Source of the DNA: Myxococcales bacterium
GTDB taxonomy: Bacteria; Myxococcota_A; Polyangia; Fen-1088
Length of the DNA stretch: 12,650 nucleotides
NCBI GenBank assembly: GCA_003170035.1
Contig: PMZX01000019.1
Span: forward strand, 1-12,650
Reading direction: 5' to 3'
The position numbers and the translations under genes are program-made. The notes under the pieces were generated by a model. The model was not told the origin of the DNA and made no database searches. It saw only the letters and a program-made list of their open reading frames with translations. Below are positions 1-7,906 of the stretch, piece by piece; the first letter of the stretch is position 1; each line of letters opens with the position of its first letter.

Positions 1-178
1 CACTCATGTTGGCACAGAGGGGCATGTGCCGAGAGATGCCTTCATGGTCGCTCGGCGAAGTCGTGAGGGCCTGGTTGGCGAAGTAGAACCTCAGGTCATG
101 GAGCCGAGGTCGCAATCTGTCTTGCGGCCGGGCGATCCCGAAGGCGTAGACGAGTCGACGGAAGACTCCGCGAGCCGT
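1..178 (-). pseudogene. Tyrosine recombinase/integrase C-terminal remnant
   Basis: Reading the minus strand with no ATG requirement gives an open stretch resembling the catalytic C-terminus of a phage-integrase-type tyrosine recombinase. It reads ARGVFRRLVYAFGIARP, then RLHDLRFYFA, then a tail with ISRHM. The HDLR at about 89-100 matches the HxLR catalytic box, usually followed by HTFA; here that is FYFA. The tail resembles the segment before the LGHxxxxxTxxY box, but a clear LGH is not visible and the window edge cuts it off. No start codon or N-terminal core-binding domain is seen, and the piece lies just downstream of another mobile-element fragment in a different frame. I infer a decayed recombinase rather than an active gene. 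Recognition rests on one catalytic box plus surrounding pattern. Confidence 0.55.
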
Positions 179-179
179 G

Positions 180-284
180 TTGTGGTTCCAGAAACGTGAG
201 TACCTCGCCATGGACCTTGTGCGGCCCGTGGGGACCTCGCTTCTTGGGCACCAGCCCCGCGATACCCAGCCTGGCCTCCAAGAA
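180..284 (-). pseudogene. Fragment of HTH transposase-like protein
   Basis: A minus-strand stretch reads FLEARLGIAGLVPKKRGP, then HGPHKVHGEVLTFLE. The GLxGLvPkkrGPkGpHKlt-EVL pattern is typical of the segment after the helix-turn-helix in several IS-associated transposase or HTH proteins. Upstream in the same frame the sequence loses resemblance to the family, and no HTH is recognisable in any frame. Downstream the frame changes into the tyrosine-recombinase remnant. I read this as a short relic of an insertion element. The exact IS family is not identifiable from this piece. The rest of the stretch up to base 433 shows no gene or convincing terminator. Confidence 0.35.
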
Positions 285-433
285 CCGTGCCGGCCCGCAC
301 GTGGGTCTGTGCAGCGCTTGCGACGGGCGAAGGACAGGTCTCCTCGGAACCGCAGGGAACCGCTCGATATCATGGCGATTCGAGAAGATCCACTTCTGGC
401 ACAAGACGCCTAGGCCGCCGGATCCCCTCGTGA

Positions 434-1735
434 CTAGATGTGCACGATCATCCGCGTCTTGCCGGCGACGGTTTGTTCCAGCGATTCCGAGCGCTCGAAC
501 TGGGCCGAGCCGAGCTGGGGATGGACGCGTGCGAGTCGCGTCGTGATGCCGGACTGTTCTTCGGACGTGAGCCCTTGATTGGACGTGAAGCGGATCGACA
601 CCGCGCTTCCGCGGTCGATGACCTGGAAGCTCCGAATGGCCGAGCAGGGGCGAACCGCGTGGCTGAAGGCTTCCGAGTGCACGAGCGTTCCGTCGCTCAG
701 CTCCACGTAGTCGTTGCAGCGTCCCGCTACGGATGCGAGGGTTGTCAGGCCGGCGGATTCGTCCGCCGCTTCCGGCAGTACGACCTCGTCGCCGATCTCG
801 TAGCGGATGAGAGGGAAGGCTCTGGGAAACAAGCTGGTGACGAGCAGTCGCCGCCGCGGACCCGAGCCGGCTGCTTCCAACAGGTGATGGCGCCAGAACA
901 CACGGTAGCCGCCGGCGGGATGCGTATGAGCCATGACGCCGGTCTCCACGGCACCGTATTCCATCCCCACGGGACAGCCGAAAAGGCCCTGCAGCCGAGC
1001 GGCGCTGGTTGCGTCGGGGAATGCTTCGGCCGTGCCAAAGATGGCCTTCACGTTGAGCTCACGGAGATGCCCGCGGCCCTCGTTCGCGCGTGCGAGCAGG
1101 TCGAGGGCTACGCTGTAGCCCACGACATAGTCGGGCCGGAACTCCGCGAGAGCATCGGCAGCGCGGCGCATGGCGGCTGCGCTCACATCGTAGGCCGAAT
1201 GGCGTCGATAGCCGAGCAGGCGGTCCGAGAGCTCACGGCGACGGGCCCGCAGCCAGCCCGTCCAGCCCGTTCCCAGGAGGTGGCTGTGCCCCCACAGGAG
1301 GAACAGTCGTGATTCCGGGCGAACTCCGTACCAGGTGCGTCCGAGCCACACTTCCCAGCGCGTGGCATCAGATTCGCTCTTCCAGGCGGGGATTCGGACG
1401 GGCTTCGAAGTGGAGCCTCCAGTCATCCGGACCATGTTCGGGGTCCGTGACGAGTCCGTCATGGCGCCCATGTGGCGCTGTACGTCCTCACGCTGCGTCG
1501 GCGGCACGACGTCCGCAAATTCCTCGATGCTGCCGAACCGCTGGGGAAGTCCGCGCTTGCGAGCCAGCTCGCCGAAGTAGGAGCAGTTCGCAATGGCCCG
1601 CGCCCAGACCTCGTTCAACTGCTCGAGCTGGAAAGCGATCCGTTCGGCGTCGCTCGGCGGCGGGTCGTAGAGCAATGTGGCTGCATCGAGCGGGCGCCGG
1701 TAGAGGGTGCCACGCAGCTTCCCGACCACGGTCAT
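434..1735 (-). CDS. CapK / phenylacetate-CoA ligase-like adenylate-forming enzyme
   Basis: A 433-residue protein of the CapK/PaaK-like branch of adenylate-forming enzymes, probably cytoplasmic. Members activate a carboxylate as an acyl-adenylate, often for thioester formation; the substrate here is unknown. Visible motifs are the Gly/Ser/Thr P-loop TGGSTSKP (105-112), EYGAVE (259-264), RYEIGDE (311-317), the hinge-type GRCNDY (338-343) and a C-terminal lid with AGKTR (Lys426) in the place of the catalytic Lys. Length is normal for the family. I chose the ATG at 1735 rather than the longer GTG frame because it overlaps the upstream DUF362 stop as ATGA and has GGAGG seven bases upstream. CapK-type proteins are known from capsule loci, which fits the neighbouring glycan genes; the exact role is inference. 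All core motifs look intact. Confidence 0.85.
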   Translation of the reverse strand: MTVVGKLRGTLYRRPLDAATLLYDPPPSDAERIAFQLEQLNEVWARAIANCSYFGELARKRGLPQRFGSIEEFADVVPPTQREDVQRHMGAMTDSSRTPNMVRMTGGSTSKPVRIPAWKSESDATRWEVWLGRTWYGVRPESRLFLLWGHSHLLGTGWTGWLRARRRELSDRLLGYRRHSAYDVSAAAMRRAADALAEFRPDYVVGYSVALDLLARANEGRGHLRELNVKAIFGTAEAFPDATSAARLQGLFGCPVGMEYGAVETGVMAHTHPAGGYRVFWRHHLLEAAGSGPRRRLLVTSLFPRAFPLIRYEIGDEVVLPEAADESAGLTTLASVAGRCNDYVELSDGTLVHSEAFSHAVRPCSAIRSFQVIDRGSAVSIRFTSNQGLTSEEQSGITTRLARVHPQLGSAQFERSESLEQTVAGKTRMIVHI

Positions 1736-3183
1736 CCTCCGGCCTCCAGGCGGCCACGCCAGCCGCGTGGCGGTCGGAAGCGGAGCTTCGCCACGGAAAG
1801 GAGGTCGGCTTCGGGCAGCTCTCGTCCGTTCCATGTGACGAGCGGGGATCCGTCGACCCACAGCGAGTGAGGGATTCGTCGGGTCGACTCCCGCACGAGA
1901 GGGATCGTATCGGGATCAAAGCCCATAACCCTGGCGGCGACGCGATCACCGAAAGGGATGTCGTCACTCAGGATCACGACCCCCGACGAGATCGGCGATG
2001 GGGAGAGAGGTCCATCTCCCTCACCTCCAACAATCCCGTCGATCAAAGAGAGATTTCGTCGCACTGGTCGGTCGTGCATCGTTCCATCCGAGTCGGCGTA
2101 GTGGGCGATCCGAGCGAGGTCCACGGCCATGCGCCAGCACGTGTCGTTTCCGTACCAGGCACCACCCATTGGGGCTCCGACGTGCCCGAGCACGCGCCGG
2201 GACGTGCGGTCGATGATCTCCAGCAAGCCCTGCCCGATGCCGCCGTGCTCCCGACTCTGGACGAAGTCCTGGAATCTCGAGAACAGCTCCAGGAAGGTCC
2301 AGCCCGGCGGGTACTCGTCGCCGCCGTGTTCGGGGCTTCCGAACCGGTGGTGGGGGAGGCAGTCCTTGTGACCCACTATTCCCACGAAGCCCTTGAGACC
2401 GCAGGTAATGCCCACCTTCTGGTGGGTCTTAAGCTTCGACAGGCTCAGGATCGTATCGGATTCGAGAACGTCTCGATGAATCACGTATCGGTGTCGGTTG
2501 TTCGCATGAAACGCCTCGATTCGCGAAGCCTTGTAGTCCAAGACGCGGAAGGGAGCCGGCCGAGCTCCCTGGCTCGAGATCTCGTGCAGCAGGCTCTCCT
2601 CACCCAACGAAATTTCCACACCATTGGACGAGTCGTCTCGCTCGTCGACGTGCCGGACCCGGCCCAGCGCGGTCAGTTTGATGACGTGAAGACGAAGGTC
2701 GCGCGCTTGAACGTCGACATCGTGCTTCCGGAAGAACTCCTCCACCACCGATGCGCCAGTCTGGTTCTGGACGGCCTTCCAGTCGCAGGCCTGGAGGGGC
2801 GAATTTCCGAAGCGAATACGGCCGCTGGGACCCGTGGCGAGGTAGACGTAGTCGCAGATCGCTCGCAGCACCGACCCGTGAATGCACTTCGATGCGAATC
2901 CTTCGTCGGACTCCTGCAAGCGTCGGTGGTAGACGAAGTTGCAGAGTATGAAGACCTGACTGCCGGGCGCGATCTTGGACGCCAGCGGATTCCAGCGCGG
3001 GGATCCGAAGTTCTCGGCGTCGAGCCCCAAGTCGAGGAGGCTGCGACGGACCATTTCGTAAACTGGATTCGGTGAGTGGGCGATGCGATCGAACGGATAC
3101 TCCGGGTAGCGTTCTCCCGGGGAAAATGCGTCATCCGGAGCCGGGTATGACACGTCTCTCTTCGAAACGACCGCTGCGCGCAT
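1732..3183 (-). CDS. DUF362 domain-containing protein
   Basis: A 483-residue protein with a DUF362 domain, a family of unclear biochemical function. Key segments are SLSKLKTHQKVGIT (247-260), GLKGFVGIVGHKDCLPHH (262-279), GSPEHGGDEYP (282-292) and the C-terminal DGIVGGEGDGP (382-392) followed by GVVILSDD and a D-x4-RVMGFDP stretch. These are characteristic blocks of the domain. No ferredoxin-type cysteine cluster, signal peptide or membrane segment is evident. The ORF can be extended to an ATG at 3357, but the extra 58 residues come from overlapping a transposase fragment in another frame, so I place the start at the ATG at 3183; no strong ribosome site is visible. A TATACT patch lies 13 bases upstream, too close for a convincing promoter. 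Its stop overlaps the start of the CapK-like gene, so the two probably act together. Confidence 0.85.
   Translation of the reverse strand: MRAAVVSKRDVSYPAPDDAFSPGERYPEYPFDRIAHSPNPVYEMVRRSLLDLGLDAENFGSPRWNPLASKIAPGSQVFILCNFVYHRRLQESDEGFASKCIHGSVLRAICDYVYLATGPSGRIRFGNSPLQACDWKAVQNQTGASVVEEFFRKHDVDVQARDLRLHVIKLTALGRVRHVDERDDSSNGVEISLGEESLLHEISSQGARPAPFRVLDYKASRIEAFHANNRHRYVIHRDVLESDTILSLSKLKTHQKVGITCGLKGFVGIVGHKDCLPHHRFGSPEHGGDEYPPGWTFLELFSRFQDFVQSREHGGIGQGLLEIIDRTSRRVLGHVGAPMGGAWYGNDTCWRMAVDLARIAHYADSDGTMHDRPVRRNLSLIDGIVGGEGDGPLSPSPISSGVVILSDDIPFGDRVAARVMGFDPDTIPLVRESTRRIPHSLWVDGSPLVTWNGRELPEADLLSVAKLRFRPPRGWRGRLEAGG
1743..1747 (-). promoter_or_regulatory. Ribosome binding site of the CapK-like gene
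   Basis: GGAGG lies seven bases before the ATG at 1735, inside the last codons of the DUF362 gene. A second GGAGG abuts the ATG directly and is too close to serve. Together with the ATGA stop/start overlap this fixes the start and suggests translational coupling. Confidence 0.6.
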
Positions 3184-3238
3184 CGGTAGCAGCGCAGTAT
3201 ATAACCCACTCACCGAGCAAGAGCGAGCCGTCAAAACC

Positions 3239-3349
3239 CGTCGCTGGCGCCACTCCCAACCTTGCGGCCACATCGCGCAACGTGGCGTGGCCGCCCGTAA
3301 CCAGGTCGACCAGCTTGGACCGCTGCTCACCAGTGTATTGTCTCCGCAT
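3239..3349 (-). pseudogene. N-terminal HTH fragment of a transposase
   Basis: A minus-strand stretch begins MRRQYTGEQRSKLVDLV and continues to TLRDVAARLGVAPAT. The pattern of basic start, EQRSKLVDLVxxG, then AARLGV-xxT is the helix-turn-helix of IS3/IS66-like transposases, which normally continues into AYxW; here it diverges to unrelated sequence after PAT. The open frame continues to 3131, overlapping the DUF362 start. Only about 37 residues look homologous, so this is a truncated insertion-element relic sitting in the intergenic region between the GT2 gene and DUF362. Confidence 0.6.
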
Positions 3350-3420
3350 GCGCGCATGGTGCCGATCGCGGTGGACCTGCGCCATGTGGGGTCCGTGCAG
3401 CGGTTACGGCGCGCAAGCTG

Positions 3421-4290
3421 CTAGCGCAGTAACCTCCCGAGCGTATATCGAACACCACCCCGTTTGAGGTACCAGTAAACGCGCCGCGCCCTGAAGATTG
3501 CGCGCAAAAGCCGCCCGACGGGGCGGTACTTGGAGGAGAAATTGAGCTTGGCAGCTATTGCGCGATTCTCGGCATCGGAGACTGCGTCCTGTCTTCCCGT
3601 CTTCTGGTTGGCATGACAGCGAAAGCACCCCAGAACGCAGGAAACCCGGTAGAACCGGTGAGCCCCGGCAGCCAACCCGAGGCGCAAAATGAAATCGTAA
3701 TCCATGGTTCGATGGAGCGATTCGTCGAATTGCCCGCACCTGAGGTGCGCGTCCCGCCGCCAGAAGAGCGCTTGCGTGCCGAGATGCCAGCCTTCAAAGA
3801 CGAGGTGGTTCACGCTGAAGTCGAAAGCGTATTCCCGGGAAAGCTGTCGATCTTGTACGTCAATGGCATCAATGTCGCCGTACACGGCCACGGCGTCCGG
3901 CCGATCGCGGAGCGCCTGGGCGACACAGACCAATGCGCCGGGTGCGTAGAGATCGTCGGAGTTCATCCAGCCATAGAGTTCACCGGTGGCACGGGCGAAT
4001 CCCTTATTCAGGGCGTGGCTCTGGCCCCGATCCCGCTTTGACTCCCAATGGTGGAAATAGTTTTGATACCGGCTCTCGATCTCGACGCTGCCGTCAGTCG
4101 AACCGCCATCGATCACGAGGAGCTCGAGGTTTGGATAGTTCTGGTTCAAGACGGAGAGGATGCTGCGTTCAACAAACGCCGCCTGGTTGAAGACCGGCAT
4201 TACGATCGAAATCCGGGGGTACGACGGGTCCGTGGCAGCCAGTACGGCTGGGTCAAACCGCGGTCGCGCGACGAACTCTCGTATCGTCAT
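3421..4290 (-). CDS. Family 2 glycosyltransferase
   Basis: A 289-residue GT-A fold glycosyltransferase, probably transferring a sugar from a nucleotide sugar to a growing lipid-linked glycan at the cytoplasmic face. The N-terminal nucleotide-binding pattern ISIVMPVFNQ (27-36) is followed by SVLNQNYPNLELLVIDGGST (46-65), the acidic cluster WMNSDD (108-113) in the place of the DxD metal site, and a later MDYDFILRLG block typical of the acceptor-side ED/D motif. No transmembrane segments are evident, and the C-terminus is basic. The frame could extend to a GTG at 4401, overlapping the FkbM gene, but the ATG at 4290 places the GT2 core normally. It is the last gene of the main run; no clear terminator follows. 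Confidence 0.9.
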   Translation of the reverse strand: MTIREFVARPRFDPAVLAATDPSYPRISIVMPVFNQAAFVERSILSVLNQNYPNLELLVIDGGSTDGSVEIESRYQNYFHHWESKRDRGQSHALNKGFARATGELYGWMNSDDLYAPGALVCVAQALRDRPDAVAVYGDIDAIDVQDRQLSREYAFDFSVNHLVFEGWHLGTQALFWRRDAHLRCGQFDESLHRTMDYDFILRLGLAAGAHRFYRVSCVLGCFRCHANQKTGRQDAVSDAENRAIAAKLNFSSKYRPVGRLLRAIFRARRVYWYLKRGGVRYTLGRLLR

Positions 4291-4372
4291 CGCGGCGTCA
4301 GACAACGTCACAGCAAACCTCCCACGTGTGAGCACGGGCTGCCGCGCGGCGGCCAGTCCTCGTATCCGGCAC

Positions 4373-5305
4373 TCAAGCAAGCCCCGGCGGCACACGATCA
4401 CTCGGCGTCGCTAGAATATCGTCGTGGCGAGATTCGCCAGCGTCGCGCAGGGCGACAAGCCGCGAAAGCCTGCCGTCGGCACCCCGCACAACGTCAAAGA
4501 AGCGGTAGTCACCGGTGGAACGAAGGAAGGTAAAGAGGTCCTTCTTGCCATAGCCAAAACGGCCCATGTTGCTGTCAGCCTCGAGAACAAGAAGCGGCCG
4601 ATGCACCTCGAGCGTACGGCGAGCGCCCTTCAGAACCTGCATCTCGGCTCCCTCAACGTCGATCTTCACCAAGGACGGCGGCCGGATCACCGCCGCGCTT
4701 ACGAGGCTATCGATGGTCACCATCTGCCTCGACACGGGCCTCGCAGTCGGGTCGCGTGCCACAAGGGACGCGTGCGCTGATGTCTTGGTAAGGAAGAGCT
4801 CAGCGCTACCCTCGTGGTCGCCGAGAAGAACGTCAAACACCTGGAAGGACGGCAGTTTGTTCAATGCTGCCGAGACGGCCAGCCGGTGCGCAAGGCCTGG
4901 CTGAGGTTCAAACGATACGATGTCAACCGCGCCGCGGAAGTGGCAACCGAGCTGAATCGAAACGTGCCCGACGTTCGCACCAACATCGTAGAAGACGTCG
5001 CCCAGTCGGAGTTGGGCCCTACAAACATCGAGAACGTGGCTTGGGTACCGCACTCCGCCGTTCAGCATGGCGAAATAGGTGCCGAGGTCCGATGGCTCGA
5101 CAGCATATCGAGCCCCGGAGGCCGCCCTTAGGACCAAACGGTGATTTTGCAGAAGACGCCCACCCACGAAGGATGGTAGCGCGGCTCTCCCCCGGGGGGC
5201 TTTTCGCGACCACAGCCTCAACAATTGCACGGTCCAAGGTACATCCTCGCTCCAACCGCCGACGGCGTCGGCTGATAGCTGGACGGCACGAGGAGTCTCT
5301 AGCAT
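4373..5305 (-). CDS. FkbM family SAM-dependent methyltransferase
   Basis: A protein of about 310 residues with the FkbM methyltransferase domain. SAM motif I is FYDVGANVGHVSI (105-117), followed by SFEPQPG (131-137) and the diagnostic LVKIDVEGAEMQVLKGA (212-228). FkbM-type enzymes O-methylate diverse hydroxyls, and in glycan loci they commonly methylate sugars; that role is inferred from position. The N-terminal 80 residues include a hydrophilic linker and no signal peptide. The frame extends to a TTG at 5404, 33 bases after the preceding gene's stop; I prefer the ATG at 5305, but neither has a good ribosome site. It is followed 82 bases later by the GT2 gene. Confidence 0.88.
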   Translation of the reverse strand: MLETPRAVQLSADAVGGWSEDVPWTVQLLRLWSRKAPRGRAALPSFVGGRLLQNHRLVLRAASGARYAVEPSDLGTYFAMLNGGVRYPSHVLDVCRAQLRLGDVFYDVGANVGHVSIQLGCHFRGAVDIVSFEPQPGLAHRLAVSAALNKLPSFQVFDVLLGDHEGSAELFLTKTSAHASLVARDPTARPVSRQMVTIDSLVSAAVIRPPSLVKIDVEGAEMQVLKGARRTLEVHRPLLVLEADSNMGRFGYGKKDLFTFLRSTGDYRFFDVVRGADGRLSRLVALRDAGESRHDDILATPSDRVPPGLA

Positions 5306-5437
5306 CGGGGGCACCCAGCCAAGGGTAGCCTGGGTTCGGCCGGACTGTCTAGTCGCTGGGTCAGGGCTGTCGACGATTCTCCTCACCGCGCGACTTGCCA
5401 CCAATCCGATCCGGGCTGGGTGATCGGAGTGTTTTTG

Positions 5438-6571
5438 CTATGCGTGGCTTCCAAGATTGATTAGCGCATCCGCAACGGGCGTGAGGCCGAACTTTTCTCG
5501 GATCGTTGGCGCGGCCAATCTTGCTGCGGCGGTGTGGCGGTCGAGATTTCCAACGAAGTCGAGCAGGTCCGCCTTCAGTTCCCCTCTTGACGTTCCGCAG
5601 AGTTTGACGGCATCGCCAGTCTCGCGTGCCATGCTCAGCCCCGCGCCGCACTGCCGCGACGACAAGACAGGCAGCCCCCATCCAAGTCCTTCGATGATGG
5701 CAATACCCCACGGCTCTGTGGTGCTGGCAAGCATCATGCCGTCGAACGCACCGAAGATGCGTCGCGAGCTGGTGAACGGGACTGCCCCAGCGAGTACCGC
5801 TCGCCCTGGCATCCTGCAGAACACGGGTTCCAACCGAGCGCGTTGCGGTCCCTCTCCTACAACCGTGAGCGAGCCAGGCATACCCTCGGCAACGGCATCC
5901 TGAAAAGCATTTGCCTGCGCGACAAGATTCTTGTAACTGCTCAGCCTCGCTACGGTCAGCAGACGCGGACGTGGCAGATCACGAACCAGGTCTAGCAGTG
6001 GCGCTGGAAGCGCGGGTTCTAGCGGTTCGGGAAACTCGACCGGGAGCAATGGGATGTCGATACCTTGGCGAATACCAAGCATCCGGTGTGCCAGCGCATT
6101 CGAGTACCCGAGGTCCAGGGATGCAGCGAAGGTGGTGCCAAGCACCATTCGCTTCAGGAACCGAACGGACTTTGCAACTGGCGTTGACCTCGCAGTGTCG
6201 GCTAGGGCGATTCCGTTCGCATCGCTCATGTAAAGCAATAGGCGCTTGTCGCGCCTCATGGCGCCTGCGACTGCACTGATTGCAATGTTGTAGATGGGAC
6301 TATGTCCCATGCAGAGGATGGCGGCATGAGGGGCTCTTGCGCACCTCGCGCCGAGCTTGACGACCGCCCTCAATGATTGGATCGGGACCAGCTCGACGCT
6401 TGCCGATGAGATGACATCGGTTTCGTGTGCAAAGTCCGGCTGCGGCTCTTGGGGGATGTACGCCAGCGTGACCGCGTGGCCGGATCGCTCGACGACACGC
6501 TCCCAAAGCGCCAGGGTGTACGGGGATAGGCCGCCCGCCAGGACGAACCAATGCAGGCGGGGCGGTGTCAC
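5438..6571 (-). CDS. GT4-type (GT-B fold) glycosyltransferase
   Basis: A 377-residue GT-B glycosyltransferase, probably retaining, acting on a lipid-linked glycan in the cytoplasm. The C-terminal donor domain shows LLTVARLSSYKN (204-215), LTVVGEGPQRARLE (235-248) and the hallmark EPWGIAIIE (286-294), which is the E-x7-E motif, followed by GLGWGLPVLSS. The N-terminal acceptor domain contains LAGGLSPYTLALWERV. The GTG start at 6571 overlaps the preceding TGA as GTGA, with GGAG nine bases upstream, arguing for translational coupling; a longer frame to 6658 would run far into the Wzy gene and adds unlikely basic residues. No signs of truncation. Confidence 0.9.
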   Translation of the reverse strand: MTPPRLHWFVLAGGLSPYTLALWERVVERSGHAVTLAYIPQEPQPDFAHETDVISSASVELVPIQSLRAVVKLGARCARAPHAAILCMGHSPIYNIAISAVAGAMRRDKRLLLYMSDANGIALADTARSTPVAKSVRFLKRMVLGTTFAASLDLGYSNALAHRMLGIRQGIDIPLLPVEFPEPLEPALPAPLLDLVRDLPRPRLLTVARLSSYKNLVAQANAFQDAVAEGMPGSLTVVGEGPQRARLEPVFCRMPGRAVLAGAVPFTSSRRIFGAFDGMMLASTTEPWGIAIIEGLGWGLPVLSSRQCGAGLSMARETGDAVKLCGTSRGELKADLLDFVGNLDRHTAAARLAAPTIREKFGLTPVADALINLGSHA

Positions 6572-7887
6572 AGCCGGTGCTCCGTCCTGGCCACGAGGCC
6601 CTCCGAGGCCCCGGCCAGGAAGAGCAACATGCCCCCGTATGGCGACCCTGCGGACCACAGGGTCGCCTCGGCGAGATTATTCACAAGGCCTCCCATGGCG
6701 CCTGCCCAGAACGCGGCTGCCAGCCTCGCATCGTTCCGAAGCTCGCCAGGGTTGTCGGCCAGGTAGGTGTTCAATCGCTTGATGCGAAACCCGCCGAACA
6801 CGCACAGCACGACTGGCAAATACATCACGAGTGCTCCGAGGATCCCGGTTTCCTCGAGGATCGCTATGAAGGCATTGCCCTTCTCGCGGCCACCGAGGCC
6901 CACCAGTCTCCACTCCTTGGTCTCCTCTCCGACGGATGTCCCGAACCCATGCCCCACCAAAGGGCTGGCCTCGAAATTCGTTATACCCGTGTCCCACGTC
7001 TCACGTCGTGACAGGAGCACGTCATCCTTGCTCCCCTTGCGGACGAATTGGCCACTCTCCTGCATCGCCACCTCGGTCACGGATGGCAGGGCGACATACG
7101 CCGACAGGGTTATGGTCGCCAGGAACATACCCGCCATGGCAATGCCGCGCATTTGGCGAGTCAAGAGCGCGTAGAGGAGAATCGATATGGCTGCGCCACC
7201 CGTGCCGGCGCGCGATCTCGACAACAGCAGGCACGCCGCCAAGGCGATCGGACCAACCAGCAGCAGGCGGCGATACCGCGACAATCGACTGTCGAGGCCC
7301 CCGACGCCGACCACCAGCCACATGGCGCCAAATGCTCCCAACGCGTTCGCATGACAGAAGATTCCCCGGAGCAGGTTACCCTGGAAGAACCAGCTGGGAT
7401 AGGCCGCCAGGTATCCTGCGAAGGACGGGACAGCCAGTAGGGTCAGCAAGGCTCCAATCCTGCCGGGCAGGCGGTGTGGCGTTCCGACTGAGCCTTGGTA
7501 GCAGATCGACCCTGCCAGAAAAGCCCCCACCGTCAGGGCCAGGAAGGCAAGGCTGCGCAAGACCGTCACCGGAATATCGATTGTGTAGATCACCGTACCG
7601 ACGGCGTATATCCCGCTGGCTAGCCACGCTGCTGCCTGTGCGGAAAGGGGCAAGCGCAGCAAGTTGCCTAGGCAGAACAGGCAGGCGATTCCCAGCAGCG
7701 CCCACCTTGCGAACTGGGCGTAGATCCCGACTCCCTCGGGCAGGGTGAGGGATATCGCGATCGACGCCGCAATGAAGGCGCCGGTGGCGATCCTTAGCGG
7801 GCGAAGCCCGCGCGCCTTCGCGAAGGCATCCTCTTGCGGCACGGTTGTCGCCATCTGCGCTCTGCTCACGATGGCCGGGGATGGCAT
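6568..7887 (-). CDS. O-antigen ligase / Wzy-like polymerase membrane protein
   Basis: A protein of about 439 residues and about 11-12 predicted membrane segments by eye (for example 33-50, 60-78, 109-130, 143-163, 207-224, 248-267, 341-366). The Wzy_C-type signature is present: GIFCHANALGAFG (175-187), SRSRAGTGGA (223-232), then a soluble loop with SRRETWDTGITNF (293-305) and SPLVGHGFGTS (308-318). Such proteins polymerise repeat units or ligate glycan at the periplasmic face; which of the two cannot be told from sequence. The partner Wzz/BY-kinase in the same run favours the polymerase. Start choice is uncertain: ATG at 7887, ATG at 7854 or a GTG further up overlapping asnB; 7887 leaves 19 bases after the asnB stop. 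No clear ribosome site. Confidence 0.82.
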   Translation of the reverse strand: MPSPAIVSRAQMATTVPQEDAFAKARGLRPLRIATGAFIAASIAISLTLPEGVGIYAQFARWALLGIACLFCLGNLLRLPLSAQAAAWLASGIYAVGTVIYTIDIPVTVLRSLAFLALTVGAFLAGSICYQGSVGTPHRLPGRIGALLTLLAVPSFAGYLAAYPSWFFQGNLLRGIFCHANALGAFGAMWLVVGVGGLDSRLSRYRRLLLVGPIALAACLLLSRSRAGTGGAAISILLYALLTRQMRGIAMAGMFLATITLSAYVALPSVTEVAMQESGQFVRKGSKDDVLLSRRETWDTGITNFEASPLVGHGFGTSVGEETKEWRLVGLGGREKGNAFIAILEETGILGALVMYLPVVLCVFGGFRIKRLNTYLADNPGELRNDARLAAAFWAGAMGGLVNNLAEATLWSAGSPYGGMLLFLAGASEGLVARTEHRL

Positions 7888-7906
7888 GGTGGGTGAAGAC
7901 TGTCGT

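Noticed and set aside
1090..3075. Long 661-codon open frame on the plus strand
   Set aside because: It lies antisense to the well-supported CapK and DUF362 genes, has no recognisable domain and a low-complexity Arg/Pro/Ser-rich start. Such frames are common opposite GC-rich genes.
3196..3201. TATACT as a -10 box for the DUF362 gene
   Set aside because: It is only 13 bases from the chosen start, and no -35 match occurs at normal spacing; a TTGACG further up is 27 bases away.
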